A model generated the notes under the pieces. The model was not told where the DNA came from. It worked only from the letters and a program-made list of their open reading frames with translations, and searched no databases. From contig JAVKCD010000003.1 in NCBI GenBank assembly GCA_040222855.1, positions 1 to 64,000 of the forward strand: DNA of 64,000 bases, given 5' to 3'. The translations under genes were made by a program, and so were the position numbers. Shown here in pieces: positions 10,220 through 23,413 of this stretch; the first letter of the stretch is position 1; every line of letters begins with the position of its first letter. This DNA comes from Phycisphaeraceae bacterium. GTDB taxonomy: Bacteria; Planctomycetota; Phycisphaerae; Phycisphaerales; Phycisphaeraceae.

Positions 10220-10504
10220 ATGCAAAAACTCATCCAACTCGCCGCCCGCTGGCTGATCGCCGTGACCCTCGTGGCTCTGCCCCTCTCCTATATCCTCTGG
10301 CAGTGGCGCCACGCTGAACACAAAGAACTCGCCAGCTTCTCCTACGAAGCCTTCAGTCAACGCATGACCGACGCCACCGAGCCGGTCTACTGGCCCTACG
10401 GCATCTGGGTCATCGGCCTCGTGGCCATCGTCGTCCTCACCGTCAACCTCGTCGCCCGGGGCTTAAAATCCGTCTTCCCAAACCCCAAACCAAAACACGG
10501 ATGA
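10220..10504 (+). CDS. Small two-helix membrane protein, hypothetical
   Basis: A 94-residue protein with two predicted membrane helices (about residues 10-28 and 62-82) and a short, charged, aromatic-rich loop between them. It ends in a basic tail (PNPKPKHG). It sits 81 bases after the DUF389 gene on the same strand. AAGG lies upstream of the ATG at 10220. I do not recognise the family. Confidence 0.65.
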   Translation: MQKLIQLAARWLIAVTLVALPLSYILWQWRHAEHKELASFSYEAFSQRMTDATEPVYWPYGIWVIGLVAIVVLTVNLVARGLKSVFPNPKPKHG

Positions 10505-10630
10505 CCATGATTCAGGCGACAGGCCATGTCATGCCGATAAAAACAGCCTAAACTTCGTACCGAACCATCTAAGCGGGCGATCCTCATAAGACCGTCCATC
10601 ACAATCACGTCCCCATCAAGGAGAACGGAC

Positions 10631-11179
10631 ATGACCCGATTCATCGCCCCTCTGGCCCTAGCCTGCACCGCCGCTGTCTTCACCGGCTGCGCCGCCCCTC
10701 AGGCCACCGACAGCAACGTCGATGCCCTCGCCGCCCTCGCCGACCAGGCCAAGGCCGACTTCATCGCCGAAGACCCCGCCATGGCTGATCGCTTCAGCAG
10801 CTCCGTCGGCTACGCCATCTTCCCCTCCGTCGCCAAAGGCCTCGGCTTCGGCTTCTCAGGAGCCCGTGGCGAAGGCATCGTCTACAAAGGCGGAGCCCCC
10901 GTCGCCCTCTCCACCCTCGGCCAAGGCGGCATCGGCTTCGGCCTCGGCGGCCTGACCTACCAGCAGGTCCTCTTCTTCAACACCAACGAAGCCTTCGATT
11001 CCTTCGCCGCAGAGAAGTTCGCCTTCACCGCACAGGCCGGCGCCGTCGCGGGCATCTACGGTGCCTCCGTCGACGCCGACGTCCTCAAGGACGTCACCAT
11101 CTTCACCAATGAAAACGGCGGACTCATGTACGAAGCCGGCATCGGCATGGCCGGTTACCGCCACAACCTCATCGACTGA
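10631..11179 (+). CDS. SYLF/YSC84-type lipoprotein
   Basis: A 182-residue lipoprotein. The ATG at 10631 follows AAGGAG at ideal spacing. The signal peptide ends in the lipobox FTGC, with Cys at about residue 19. The mature part matches the SYLF (YSC84/DUF500) fold: it has the characteristic GYAIFPSVAKGLGFGFSGARG, followed by alternating glycine-rich strands. Known SYLF proteins bind lipids; a periplasmic lipid-associated role here is inferred. A strong terminator follows directly. Confidence 0.85.
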   Translation: MTRFIAPLALACTAAVFTGCAAPQATDSNVDALAALADQAKADFIAEDPAMADRFSSSVGYAIFPSVAKGLGFGFSGARGEGIVYKGGAPVALSTLGQGGIGFGLGGLTYQQVLFFNTNEAFDSFAAEKFAFTAQAGAVAGIYGASVDADVLKDVTIFTNENGGLMYEAGIGMAGYRHNLID

Positions 11180-11208
11180 TCCCAACAATCGACAACCTAG
11201 TTTCAACA

Positions 11209-11243
11209 CCGGCCAGCGTCCCAATGACGCTGGCCGGTTCTTT
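11209..11243 (+). terminator. Intrinsic terminator after SYLF lipoprotein gene
   Basis: CCGGCCAGCGTC (11209-11220) and GACGCTGGCCGG (11226-11237) form a perfect 12-bp stem with a CCAAT loop, followed by TTCTTT. Confidence 0.92.
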
Positions 11244-11317
11244 GCGCACGAATAGCCCCTACTAAGCCACCCCACGCACCCATGTCCACTTCCGCACCCC
11301 CAGTTGACTCATAAAAC

Positions 11318-11347
11318 ATACCATTCACTCCGATGATCTGGTATAGT
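11318..11347 (+). promoter_or_regulatory. Promoter-like TATAGT within a short inverted repeat, upstream of nifJ
   Basis: ATACCA (11318-11323) and TGGTAT (11339-11344) are inverted repeats. The second arm overlaps TATAGT (11342-11347), a good -10 candidate about 45 bases before the start codon. No good -35 is seen at the right distance. This could be the regulated promoter of the pyruvate oxidoreductase gene. Confidence 0.35.
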
Positions 11348-11391
11348 CGAGGTTAAAGGCACCCCCAACACGAGTGCCCCAGGAGATCGCC

Positions 11392-15036
<3,645 letters not shown>

Positions 15037-15201
15037 CGGAGCCACACCTCCCCACCGATCCAACAACCCAAAACCCATCAAAACCAAAAACGCGCGCACA
15101 TTCGATCGCATTTGACCCCCCATCAACCACGTTTGATCGTCGCCAACACCCTCCATCCCCTTGCCAACACCCCCAAACCGTGCTACATTTCCCCTCCCTG
15201 A

Positions 15202-15275
<74 letters not shown>

Positions 15276-15309
15276 TTAACGGTCAGAACAAGGCCGGGTA
15301 AAGGCTGAT

Positions 15310-15347
15310 CCTGACATAAACCATTTTCTTATCAGGTCTTATTTTTC
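15310..15347 (+). terminator. Possible terminator after initiator tRNA
   Basis: CCTGACATAA and TTATCAGG form an imperfect stem followed by TCTTATTTTTC. The stem is short and bulged, so this is a tentative call. Confidence 0.3.
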
Positions 15348-15410
15348 TGTGGCTAGGGCAGCGTCTCAACAGGTTCTCAGGCACCCGCAGTAACTTTGCC
15401 CTCAAGAGCA

Positions 15411-18400
15411 TCAATGCTGCCATCCCGCCGGGAAATACGGATGCAGGTTCGCTGGGCGCACGTGATCGAGCTGGATCCGGATTTTGCTTTGCTGATTGGC
15501 GGGGATGCTAAAGAGCATCCAGCCGTCGCGCTCGTCGTAGGTCCAGTCGTGGCTTAGTACACCGTTGTTGGATAGTAAAGCCGGTCGTCTCTGGGTATAG
15601 AGCCTGATCATGCAGGGCTCGGCCTCAACATGATTCAGGACGAGCTCAACGGTTCTGGAGTCGGGGTGATAAGCGCCTGAAACATACTCTGCGGGTGCCC
15701 ACTCGCTGAGGAACAGTGGGTTGTCCGCATTGGTGATCAAGGCGAGATTATGAGGAGCCATCAGCGACCGCCAGGCATTGGTCCCGGAGTTGGCTCGCTC
15801 GGTCTTGAGTGCCGTCGCGAGAACCTGATCCCGTTGCCACTCAACCATCAGTCTCGCCATCGAGTTCTCTGTGCCCAGCTCCCAGTCCGTCACCTCAGGC
15901 TCGTAGGTCTGCAGTTCCCGCTGGTACTCGTCGAGTCGATCACGAACAAACTGCTTGTACATCAAAACGAACTCGGTCGCGGTTCCCTTAGAGGTATCGA
16001 GATGCCGTGAGTTATGACTCAGAGTTCGTCGCGCGTCAGGATCGAGGGCGGTTTCGTACCCCATGATGCGCTGATCCGACAGCGTGGCGTGCCATCGCCA
16101 CTCCCGCCAGGGATCACCATCCTCAGTGATACGCTGCAGATAATCCTTCATGAACCACCTTGCGATAGTCGGCTGGATGGTTCGAGCAGCTAAGTACAAC
16201 CCAAGCTGCTCGGATTCGTGATCACCGACGACTCCGGCCATGCGCGCGTAGGCGAGATGGCCGGGGTACTGCGCGTTGATACAGTCGTGGCCGAGATTGA
16301 AATACTCCTCAAGATTCGACGCGGCCATGCCCGCCCAATCTTGCTGAGCCTTGTTGTACTGCGCGTGCCACTGGATCAGATTCCAGTTGGACTTCGTGGT
16401 GGTCCAGTCGCCGTAGTACCGGCTGTACATCTCCCAACAGTAGGCAATGACAGTCCAGGACTCGTCCTGATCAACGTAGTAGCGGCGTCCGCCACTCCAG
16501 TTGGTGGGCCAGATGAAGTTAATCGGGTAATCAAGAAGCGTCGAGGGCTCGCGTCGATGATGGATGATGGTTCGATGCGGGTAAAAGTTAAGGATGTCTC
16601 GGTAGACTCTGCGGTGATGGCCATCGGCAACCTGTCTGGCTTCGTCGCCGTACATTGGTCGCCCAGCGATGGCGGGGAAGCAGAACCAGAGTTTGTAGAG
16701 GTCAGCGTGCCACGCTTCAAACAGCGGGACCCGATCGGCGGGGATGTAGTCATCGAGATCGCCGACGGGATTTGAGTTGGGACGATCCGGTCGATTGATG
16801 GCTCCGCTGGCTCGCCATTCTCCCCGAAGCGGGTTGATAAGACGCTGATCAATGTGCTCGTAGAGCGGGTCTTCTCGCACGGCCGGAATGACCCCGTAGT
16901 GATCCCGCCAAGGTAAACGCAGGCGATAAACCAGACGATCACCGCTGACCGCGGTATAAGGCCCCCACTTGGTGGCGATGTCAAGATCGATAATCTCGCC
17001 ATCGATCTGATTTGGCACGCCATGCTGCCGGTTTAGCTCCACAAATGGTGGAATAGGGGCGATATACAGGGGCTTGATGGGCCAGTCACTATCTAGTTCG
17101 CGGTAGATGAATCGGTTGGCGACAACCACATCATCGTCTTCAATCCAGAACATCTCATCGGCATCGACGGGAATAGCGAGAGCGAGGCGGCCTAGGCGAT
17201 CTGCCTGCTTGATCCAATCCGCCGGGGGCTCAGCGATCAGGCCCTTGGTCTCACCTGGCGCAAAGCGGCGGATGCCATAGAGCTGTCCAACAGCCATAAC
17301 ATCCATTCCCCGGTGACGACTGAACTCGAACTTGATGGAGTTTGTAGCGAACCCCAGACTAGCGGGGCGTCGCGTCAGGGCGATCAGACGCGGCGAGTCG
17401 CGATGATCTTCCCGAGCATTGACCGTCAGGACCCAGTTACTCGATAGCACGGTACCATCGATAAAATCGCCAGGCTCAAGGACACGCACACCTGCCTCTG
17501 TCATGACGATGAGGTGGGTAGCAACGCAGGTTAGCGAGACCTCGCTCTCATCGGACTCGAACAGCGTGAGGGGCGAGGCGGTGCTGATGGTACTTCTGAA
17601 GCGAGCCTTGCCTTGTTGATCGGCCCAGTCGATCACACGACTTAGCCATGTTCCTTTGACAAGACGTTCCTGATGGCTGGTCATACCCGGTATGCGAAGT
17701 TCGAGGATGGCTTCAGGCGTTGTGCTGTTTCGCTCGGCTGGCAGGAATGCAGCGGTCTCGACTTCCCCCCGGAATCCCAGGTTGTCGACGATGCCGGTCT
17801 CGGAAACGAGGTGCCAGCCGAATCGGGCGAAGTTCTCCTCGCTGATTCCAACCCGCGCATCATCGGGTACACCGCCGATGGAAGCGGCAAGGTCCGTTCG
17901 TTGGCTATTCTTCGCTGCGATCTGGCCTGCGATAACCTGATCGATAGCGGAGCCGGCATCATCACGCCCAAGCAGTGAGTAGACCGTGCGCATCAGCAGC
18001 TCATCCATCGGCGGCCGATTGCTTGGCGGCAGCCATGTACGGCCCGGGGGCATCGCGAAATAAACGATCTGGCCTTCTCCATGCGAGCGCGAAACCACTG
18101 CCGGCGTGCCATCATCCCAAGTGACAATCGTCCTGGCGTCAGCCTTCGCTCTCACGTTGGTTCCGTAGTGACGCGAGCCCTGCTTGGGCTCGAAGGCTGG
18201 CCAGTATGCAACAGAACCGAGATGCCGAGGCGTGTAGTCCCAGGGAGCCTGCCGATCGATCTGGACAGGACTGATTTCATCGAGCTCAACGGGGTACTTG
18301 CCAAAGATGATGGCGTGCCCGCCTTGGCGAATAAACGCTGCAAGTCGCTCGACAGACCCAAAACGATCCCGCCAGAGTTCGGCCTGGATAAGAACCACAT

Positions 18401-19040
18401 CCTGACCTTCGGGCTGTTGTGGCAGAGACCGTCGCGTCTCGACGTATTCACGCAGAGGTCCTGACGCGAGCTGGATGAAGCCCTCGGGGTCGTTGCTGTC
18501 AATCAGGGTTGTCAGGCGTGCATTGAGCGATGGATGTGGGGCGGGCGCTCGGTAATCCAGGACGACAACATCCCTGAGCGATTGTCCCTGAGACTCCTTA
18601 GAACTGACCGTGACGAGGAGCCGGTAGATGCCGTCCTTCAGGTCGCCCGGGAGTCTGATGGGCGCGGAGCCAGTAGCCTGCGACTCGATGTTGATGGACG
18701 TTGATCCTGAGGACACCAGCCGATGGTCACCATAGCGATGGAGTCGCCAGTCAATCTCAAGAGTGAGGGGCGTATCGCGCAGGCTGTCGAAGCGAAGCGC
18801 TACCTGTTCCGAGGGGCTGATGTGGTAACCGAGTTGTTTGAAATCCCAGACACGGAAACGGATCGATTCGGAAAGCGGGGATGGCTCCAAGATCGCACCA
18901 GCGGCCTGCTGGCGAGCCTTCTCGATCTCATCGACAGCAAGCTGCCCCGTGTCCTGACTCTGCTGGGCCATAGCCAATGGGCTGATAAGCAGCAAGAAAA
19001 AAAACCAGACGGTTCCTGTAGACGGTAGGAGACAATGCAT
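15411..19040 (-). CDS. Large exported protein, possibly carbohydrate-related, unknown family
   Basis: A 1209-residue protein. The signal peptide (TVWFFFLLLISPLAMAQQ) starts at the ATG at 19040, with GAGG upstream. Residues of about 50-180 look like a beta-sandwich. Residues of about 195-360 resemble a glutamine-amidotransferase-like (ThuA/GATase) fold: DVVLIQAELWRDRFG, then LAAFIRQGGHAIIFG and GQIVYFAMPPGR. Residues of about 790-1030 are helical and Trp/Tyr-rich, as in (alpha/alpha)6 toroid sugar enzymes. The end is again a beta domain. I do not recognise a named family and no catalytic residues can be assigned. It lies beside a sugar-catabolism operon, which suggests a role in glycan handling. 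GC is lower than in the neighbours. Confidence 0.75.
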   Translation of the reverse strand: MHCLLPSTGTVWFFFLLLISPLAMAQQSQDTGQLAVDEIEKARQQAAGAILEPSPLSESIRFRVWDFKQLGYHISPSEQVALRFDSLRDTPLTLEIDWRLHRYGDHRLVSSGSTSINIESQATGSAPIRLPGDLKDGIYRLLVTVSSKESQGQSLRDVVVLDYRAPAPHPSLNARLTTLIDSNDPEGFIQLASGPLREYVETRRSLPQQPEGQDVVLIQAELWRDRFGSVERLAAFIRQGGHAIIFGKYPVELDEISPVQIDRQAPWDYTPRHLGSVAYWPAFEPKQGSRHYGTNVRAKADARTIVTWDDGTPAVVSRSHGEGQIVYFAMPPGRTWLPPSNRPPMDELLMRTVYSLLGRDDAGSAIDQVIAGQIAAKNSQRTDLAASIGGVPDDARVGISEENFARFGWHLVSETGIVDNLGFRGEVETAAFLPAERNSTTPEAILELRIPGMTSHQERLVKGTWLSRVIDWADQQGKARFRSTISTASPLTLFESDESEVSLTCVATHLIVMTEAGVRVLEPGDFIDGTVLSSNWVLTVNAREDHRDSPRLIALTRRPASLGFATNSIKFEFSRHRGMDVMAVGQLYGIRRFAPGETKGLIAEPPADWIKQADRLGRLALAIPVDADEMFWIEDDDVVVANRFIYRELDSDWPIKPLYIAPIPPFVELNRQHGVPNQIDGEIIDLDIATKWGPYTAVSGDRLVYRLRLPWRDHYGVIPAVREDPLYEHIDQRLINPLRGEWRASGAINRPDRPNSNPVGDLDDYIPADRVPLFEAWHADLYKLWFCFPAIAGRPMYGDEARQVADGHHRRVYRDILNFYPHRTIIHHRREPSTLLDYPINFIWPTNWSGGRRYYVDQDESWTVIAYCWEMYSRYYGDWTTTKSNWNLIQWHAQYNKAQQDWAGMAASNLEEYFNLGHDCINAQYPGHLAYARMAGVVGDHESEQLGLYLAARTIQPTIARWFMKDYLQRITEDGDPWREWRWHATLSDQRIMGYETALDPDARRTLSHNSRHLDTSKGTATEFVLMYKQFVRDRLDEYQRELQTYEPEVTDWELGTENSMARLMVEWQRDQVLATALKTERANSGTNAWRSLMAPHNLALITNADNPLFLSEWAPAEYVSGAYHPDSRTVELVLNHVEAEPCMIRLYTQRRPALLSNNGVLSHDWTYDERDGWMLFSIPANQQSKIRIQLDHVRPANLHPYFPAGWQH

Positions 19041-19306
19041 AGCAGGACCTCATCTAGACACAGTTCTGATTCAACTGACATGGTACAGAATACTTAACCC
19101 AAGACAGCCGGGTCTCTCCTGCAACATATTGACCGGCATGTAGACGATTTATCCTCAACCTCAATGATCTGACTTAAGGCAACCTGATTGTGAACTGTGT
19201 TTATTGTGTTCTAGTAATCACCAGGACTGAGATACATCAGCCTGAGTCAAGTTGATCTCAGCAAGCGAAACCACAAGGCATGATCATGGACTCGCGATGA
19301 TCCGCC

Positions 19307-20326
19307 TCAAACCCGAAGCCCTCGCATCTTCGCGAAAAGATCGCCAAATACCGCATCCCGGTCGATCTCGGTCAACTCACGGACCTGATGCCGCCGGAGG
19401 TCTTGGCTCAGCGTCTGATCGCGCTGCAGGATCGGGCTGCTCCTTAGATGACTCTGCGTCCAACTCGGGTCCACCAGCCACGCGATGGGGCCCAAATCCC
19501 ATATCTCCTTGCCATAGGCAATCGGCCGCCCGCCATTCCAACCCACACGGCGCGGGACCTCATACCCCTCGTAAGCCAGGAACCGCTCGAGTAGAAACGT
19601 CTCAACTGGGGAGCCATCAGACAGTGCATCTCTCATCTCCGCGGGTGTCGTCCGAAGTGCCTGGGCCACCGTTCGGCACGGCACTCGAACAAACGGCACC
19701 CCAGAATCAAACAGCGTTCGCGAAGCAACATCATCCTGCGCCAGATTGAACTCTGCCTGGGTCGGCCAGTGATGAGGATGCCCCCCAAGCCAGACCACCA
19801 CGACCTTCTCACGAATTTCGGGCCGCTTGACCAAAGCCGACGCCACATTCGTTGGCGCACCAATCGCCACCACATAAAGCGGCGAGTCATCACGCCGGCG
19901 TTTATCAGCACGCTCGATCAGGTCCTGCACCGCCTCAGATTCAACCACATCCTCATCCGAGTCCATCCATCGATCCGACCCACGTCGAACAGGACAGCCT
20001 TCCGCATCCCCCAGTCTTTCCAGGACCCGCTGAATCTCGTCATAACTCAGTTCCATCCCCTCGCCAGGCGATGACGACCGATCGTTCTTAAACGGCGCGG
20101 CATAAATGGCCTCCAGATTGATCCGGTCAGGAGACAGATAGGCATAAACGATCGCAAACTGATCGTCGATCTCATTGAACGTATCCGTGTCCATAACCAC
20201 ATCAACCGGACCCGCTGTCACATCGGGTACTGCCAGGCGATTAACCCGAAATGACTCTGATAACACTGATCTCAACGGCTTACTCCAGTCAACCAGACCG
20301 CTCACACTCAAGATCGACAACGGCAC
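19307..20326 (-). CDS. Nucleoside-hydrolase-family protein (IUNH fold)
   Basis: Up to 339 residues. The calcium-binding signature of the inosine/uridine hydrolase family appears as VVMDTDTFNEIDDQFA; the usual form is DTDPGxDDxxA, so the PG is replaced by TFNE. Also present is VVAIGAPTNVASAL, matching the family's GPLTNIA segment, and VVVWLGG, matching the central strand. The closing DxH motif is not obvious. The substrate may be a nucleoside or another N- or O-linked sugar. It is the last gene of a four-gene operon, 30 bases after the isomerase. The start is uncertain: the GTG at 20326 has no ribosome binding site, while a TTG at 20275 follows GGAG by seven bases. Confidence 0.8.
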   Translation of the reverse strand: MPLSILSVSGLVDWSKPLRSVLSESFRVNRLAVPDVTAGPVDVVMDTDTFNEIDDQFAIVYAYLSPDRINLEAIYAAPFKNDRSSSPGEGMELSYDEIQRVLERLGDAEGCPVRRGSDRWMDSDEDVVESEAVQDLIERADKRRRDDSPLYVVAIGAPTNVASALVKRPEIREKVVVVWLGGHPHHWPTQAEFNLAQDDVASRTLFDSGVPFVRVPCRTVAQALRTTPAEMRDALSDGSPVETFLLERFLAYEGYEVPRRVGWNGGRPIAYGKEIWDLGPIAWLVDPSWTQSHLRSSPILQRDQTLSQDLRRHQVRELTEIDRDAVFGDLFAKMRGLRV

Positions 20327-20356
20327 TCACACACCGGCACGCAACTCAATCCGATC

Positions 20357-21226
20357 TCAGTACCCAAGCTCGTCGAGAATCTCCATCAGCCTGCGCCCAT
20401 ACGCCACATACAACGTATAAGGCTCACCCTGCGCAACGGCCTGGTCATCGTGAAAGACCGACGCCAGATGAGGCTCGATCGAGATTCCTCCGTCGTATCC
20501 CGTGCCCAGCAGGTCCTCGAGTATCAGCCGCACATCACCATGGCCATCGCCCGGCATCGTGTGGCGAGTCTCATCAGTCGCTGGGTCATACAACGCATCT
20601 TTGATATGGATGTACGCAACGTGCTCCTTGACCTGCGAATAAAACTCAAAGGCCGACTGCCGCGGCCAGGGCCGAGGCTTGCGATAGTCAGGCGTAAAAC
20701 ACGGATTCCCCGTATCGAACACCAGCTTCAATCCCGGCACCGCATCCAGCATCCGCAGCGTATACGTCCACCCCATCCCGCCGTAGTTCATACAGTTTTC
20801 GTGAACCGGCTGGAGCCCCGCGTCAACAAAACGCCCCACCAGCTCACGCATCCGCTTGAACCGCTCTTCAACGTACTGCTCCTCCGGCCCGCGATCGGGC
20901 TCGATCCGATAGCTCATCACACGAATCAGCTTGCTGCCCAGCCGCTGCATCCGCGGGATCGCCCGCTCGACCCGCGCCAGCGTGTCCTCAAAATCATCGT
21001 GAACCGAACAGCCCCAGTTGGCGATCGTCGATCCGAAACAGTTGACCGACACCCCCGCTTCGTCAAGCTGCTCAACCACCCGCTCGAACGCGGGCTCATC
21101 CAGATCATGCAGGTTCACGCCATCGATCTGTCGCGACTCGATATGCCGCCAGCCCAGCTCCAGCGTGGCCCGGACCTGCGTTGCCAGATCAACCCCAGCC
21201 TCATCTGCAAAGCCCGTGAGATACAT
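20357..21226 (-). CDS. Sugar phosphate isomerase/epimerase (xylose-isomerase-like TIM barrel)
   Basis: A 289-residue cytosolic TIM-barrel protein of the AP endonuclease family 2 / xylose isomerase-like superfamily. It starts YLTGFADEAGVDLATQ, with the first strand and helix typical of these epimerases. Likely metal ligands are in VHENCMNYG (Glu), LVFDTGNPCF (Asp), YIHIKDA (His) and SIEPHL (Glu). The start ATG overlaps the upstream stop (TGATG), so translation is coupled to the preceding isomerase gene. The exact substrate cannot be told from sequence. Confidence 0.88.
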   Translation of the reverse strand: MYLTGFADEAGVDLATQVRATLELGWRHIESRQIDGVNLHDLDEPAFERVVEQLDEAGVSVNCFGSTIANWGCSVHDDFEDTLARVERAIPRMQRLGSKLIRVMSYRIEPDRGPEEQYVEERFKRMRELVGRFVDAGLQPVHENCMNYGGMGWTYTLRMLDAVPGLKLVFDTGNPCFTPDYRKPRPWPRQSAFEFYSQVKEHVAYIHIKDALYDPATDETRHTMPGDGHGDVRLILEDLLGTGYDGGISIEPHLASVFHDDQAVAQGEPYTLYVAYGRRLMEILDELGY

Positions 21227-21996
21227 CAGTTCTTCTCCACCAGATGATCGCGGATAAAGTTAAAACTCCGTGTCGCCGCCACGAACGGATCATCATCATG
21301 CCAGTGACGATCCTGTTCGACAATCAACCACTCACACCCCGACGCCTCTGCTTTCGTGATGATGTCAGGCCAGTTCAGATTCCCATCACCCACCGCCGCC
21401 ATGACGATGGTGCTGTTATCACGAACCGCAAAGTCCTTGAGATGCAGCAAAGGCAGCCGCCCCGCGCATCTCACACACCAGTCGGCCGGACTCGCGCCCC
21501 CGTGCTGAATCCAGTAGGTATCCAACTCAAACCCCATCTCTGGAACACGCTTAAACAGCATGTCCATCGGCGTCCCATACCCATAACGAACAAACTCCAG
21601 CGCATGGTTGTGGTAGCTCAGCCGCAACCCCGCCTCGGCAAATCGCTCCACCGCCGCCATCAGCTTTTCAGCCAGCTCCAGATAACCATCAGCCGTGTGC
21701 TCGATCTTCGGAAACGGGTACGCAGTATCCCGGCAGCCCAGAATCGCCAACTTCTCGAACAACGGGCCCGGATCAGAAACAATCTGCTCCCCATCCTCAT
21801 GGGTCGCACAGATCGTCAGCCCGTGATCATCACAGATTGATCGAACCCGCTCCGGCTCGATCGGACCGATCGCGCTGATCTGCACCGCCGGATACCCGAT
21901 CGCAGCGACCCGCGCCATCGACTTGGCGAACTCGGTCTCGGTCTGGCAATGGTCACGAATCGTGTAACACTGAAGGGCCACTTGAGAGAGCTTCAT
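21226..21996 (-). CDS. Sugar phosphate isomerase/epimerase, second paralogue
   Basis: A 256-residue TIM-barrel protein of the same superfamily as its neighbour, but only distantly similar to it. Family marks are VALQCYTIRDH at the start, LSYHNHALEF, FELDTYWIQHGG, LLHLKDF and WLIVEQD, which supply the metal-binding His/Asp/Glu set. DTYW and a nearby HGG resemble inosose dehydratase and related IolE/IolI-like proteins, so inositol or keto-sugar metabolism is one option. It starts 21 bases after the Gfo/Idh gene and overlaps the next gene by one base. Confidence 0.87.
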   Translation of the reverse strand: MKLSQVALQCYTIRDHCQTETEFAKSMARVAAIGYPAVQISAIGPIEPERVRSICDDHGLTICATHEDGEQIVSDPGPLFEKLAILGCRDTAYPFPKIEHTADGYLELAEKLMAAVERFAEAGLRLSYHNHALEFVRYGYGTPMDMLFKRVPEMGFELDTYWIQHGGASPADWCVRCAGRLPLLHLKDFAVRDNSTIVMAAVGDGNLNWPDIITKAEASGCEWLIVEQDRHWHDDDPFVAATRSFNFIRDHLVEKN

Positions 21997-22017
21997 ATCC
22001 GGTATCCACTAAGAAGA

Positions 22018-23193
22018 TTAATACGACCCCGAGACATCATCCTTCACCGCCACCACTGGCTTCTTGCGAAAGCGACTCACCGCCGCTCGTTCCGCCAGCG
22101 CCTCAGCGTACGCCAGCTCAGGCACCGGCAGTTCGACCGTCCGGTCCGTCCACGCCGAGTACAGCATCGCGTTCGCCAACTCGACGCCACCCATCCCCTC
22201 AACACCCGGACCGATCAGATCAGCCCCGTCACGGATCGCCTCTATGAAGTTGACCAAGATCGCCTTGTGCTGACCGCCCTTACCATCGATGGGCACCACG
22301 ATCTCCTCGACCTCCGGACCATCAAAACGCCGATCTGTCACTCGACTGTGCTCAGATACCTCAACCTTAGTCCGCAGGAACCGAAACGCCTTGTCCGACT
22401 CTCGACTCTCATCAATCACCACCTTCCCCCGATCGCACGCCACCTCCAACCGGTTCGAGCCCGGGAACTCCCCTGTCGCCGCGATAAACGTCCCCGTCGC
22501 TCGGTCCGCATACTCAAGGTACGCCGTGACACGATCCTCGACCTCGATTTCGTGATCCGCACCGAACTGCGCAAAAGCCCTGACCTTCTTAGGCAACCCG
22601 AACAACCACTGCATCAGGTCGAGCTGATGCGGGCACTGATTCACCAGCACCCCGCCGCCCTCGCCCGCCCACGTCGCCCGCCACCCACCTGATCGGAAAT
22701 AAGCCTCGGTCCGAAACCAGTCGGTGATGATCCAACTCACCCGCTGAATCGATCCCAGCTCGCCCGACCGAATCATCTCTCGCAGCTTCACGAACCGCGG
22801 ATTCGTCCGCTGGTTGAACATCACCGCGAACACCTGCTCAGAACGTGGCCGCTTCTCATACGCCTTGATGATCCGACCCGCCTCCAGCGTGCTCACTGCC
22901 AACGGCTTCTCCACCACCAGATGCAGCCCCGCCTCCAAGGCAGCAATCGCCAGCCCAGGGTGATCATAATGTGGCGTCGCCACCACGACCGCATCCAGCT
23001 CCCCCGAAGCAATCATCGCCTCACCACTCGGAAACTGCTCAGCCTGCGTAAACTCCTCCATCGCTGTAGGGTTCACATCACTCACAGCAGCCAGTCGTGC
23101 CCCCGGGATCTCCTGATTGACGAACAACCTCGCATGCGCTGCCCCCATGGTGCCGATGCCAACCATGCCTACCCTGACCAACGATTCGGACAT
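22018..23193 (-). CDS. Gfo/Idh/MocA-family NAD(P)-dependent oxidoreductase
   Basis: A 391-residue sugar or cyclitol dehydrogenase. The N-terminal Rossmann fold shows VGMVGIGTMGAAHARLF, then the EKPLAVS motif (about residue 95-101), whose Lys is catalytic in this family. The C-terminal alpha/beta domain includes GGGVLVNQCPHQLDLMQWLFG, with the conserved HxxD/H signature. The ATG at 23193 follows GGAG; an in-frame start 75 bases upstream lacks support. It is the first gene of an operon with two epimerases and the nucleoside-hydrolase-like gene, an arrangement typical of rare-sugar or inositol use. Confidence 0.92.
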   Translation of the reverse strand: MSESLVRVGMVGIGTMGAAHARLFVNQEIPGARLAAVSDVNPTAMEEFTQAEQFPSGEAMIASGELDAVVVATPHYDHPGLAIAALEAGLHLVVEKPLAVSTLEAGRIIKAYEKRPRSEQVFAVMFNQRTNPRFVKLREMIRSGELGSIQRVSWIITDWFRTEAYFRSGGWRATWAGEGGGVLVNQCPHQLDLMQWLFGLPKKVRAFAQFGADHEIEVEDRVTAYLEYADRATGTFIAATGEFPGSNRLEVACDRGKVVIDESRESDKAFRFLRTKVEVSEHSRVTDRRFDGPEVEEIVVPIDGKGGQHKAILVNFIEAIRDGADLIGPGVEGMGGVELANAMLYSAWTDRTVELPVPELAYAEALAERAAVSRFRKKPVVAVKDDVSGSY

Positions 23194-23413
23194 CACACTC
23201 TCCATTCGACGGGTCTTGACGAGCCATGCTACAGCATCAAGAATCACGCTGACATGAGCCAGTCCCAAGGCGTCCGATCACCCGCTACGAATCGTTGACA
23301 GTCGATTGATCGCGCCTCCGCCGACCCCACCAGCACCCCGCCTCGCGCCTCTGTCTGAGCCTTTAACCCAGAACACAGGGGGGTGTTTTGCGTGAGCAGG
23401 TGCTTCTGGTCGG
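23194..23413. other. Intergenic stretch between Gfo/Idh gene and aldolase remnant
   Basis: No gene is supported here. It is the likely leader of the sugar operon and the decayed remainder of the aldolase gene. No RNA structure stands out. Confidence 0.35.

Noticed and set aside
23244-23413. Continuation of the aldolase remnant frame as a real protein end
   Set aside because: The residues beyond the NTSS motif look unrelated to the family and no functional domain is seen.
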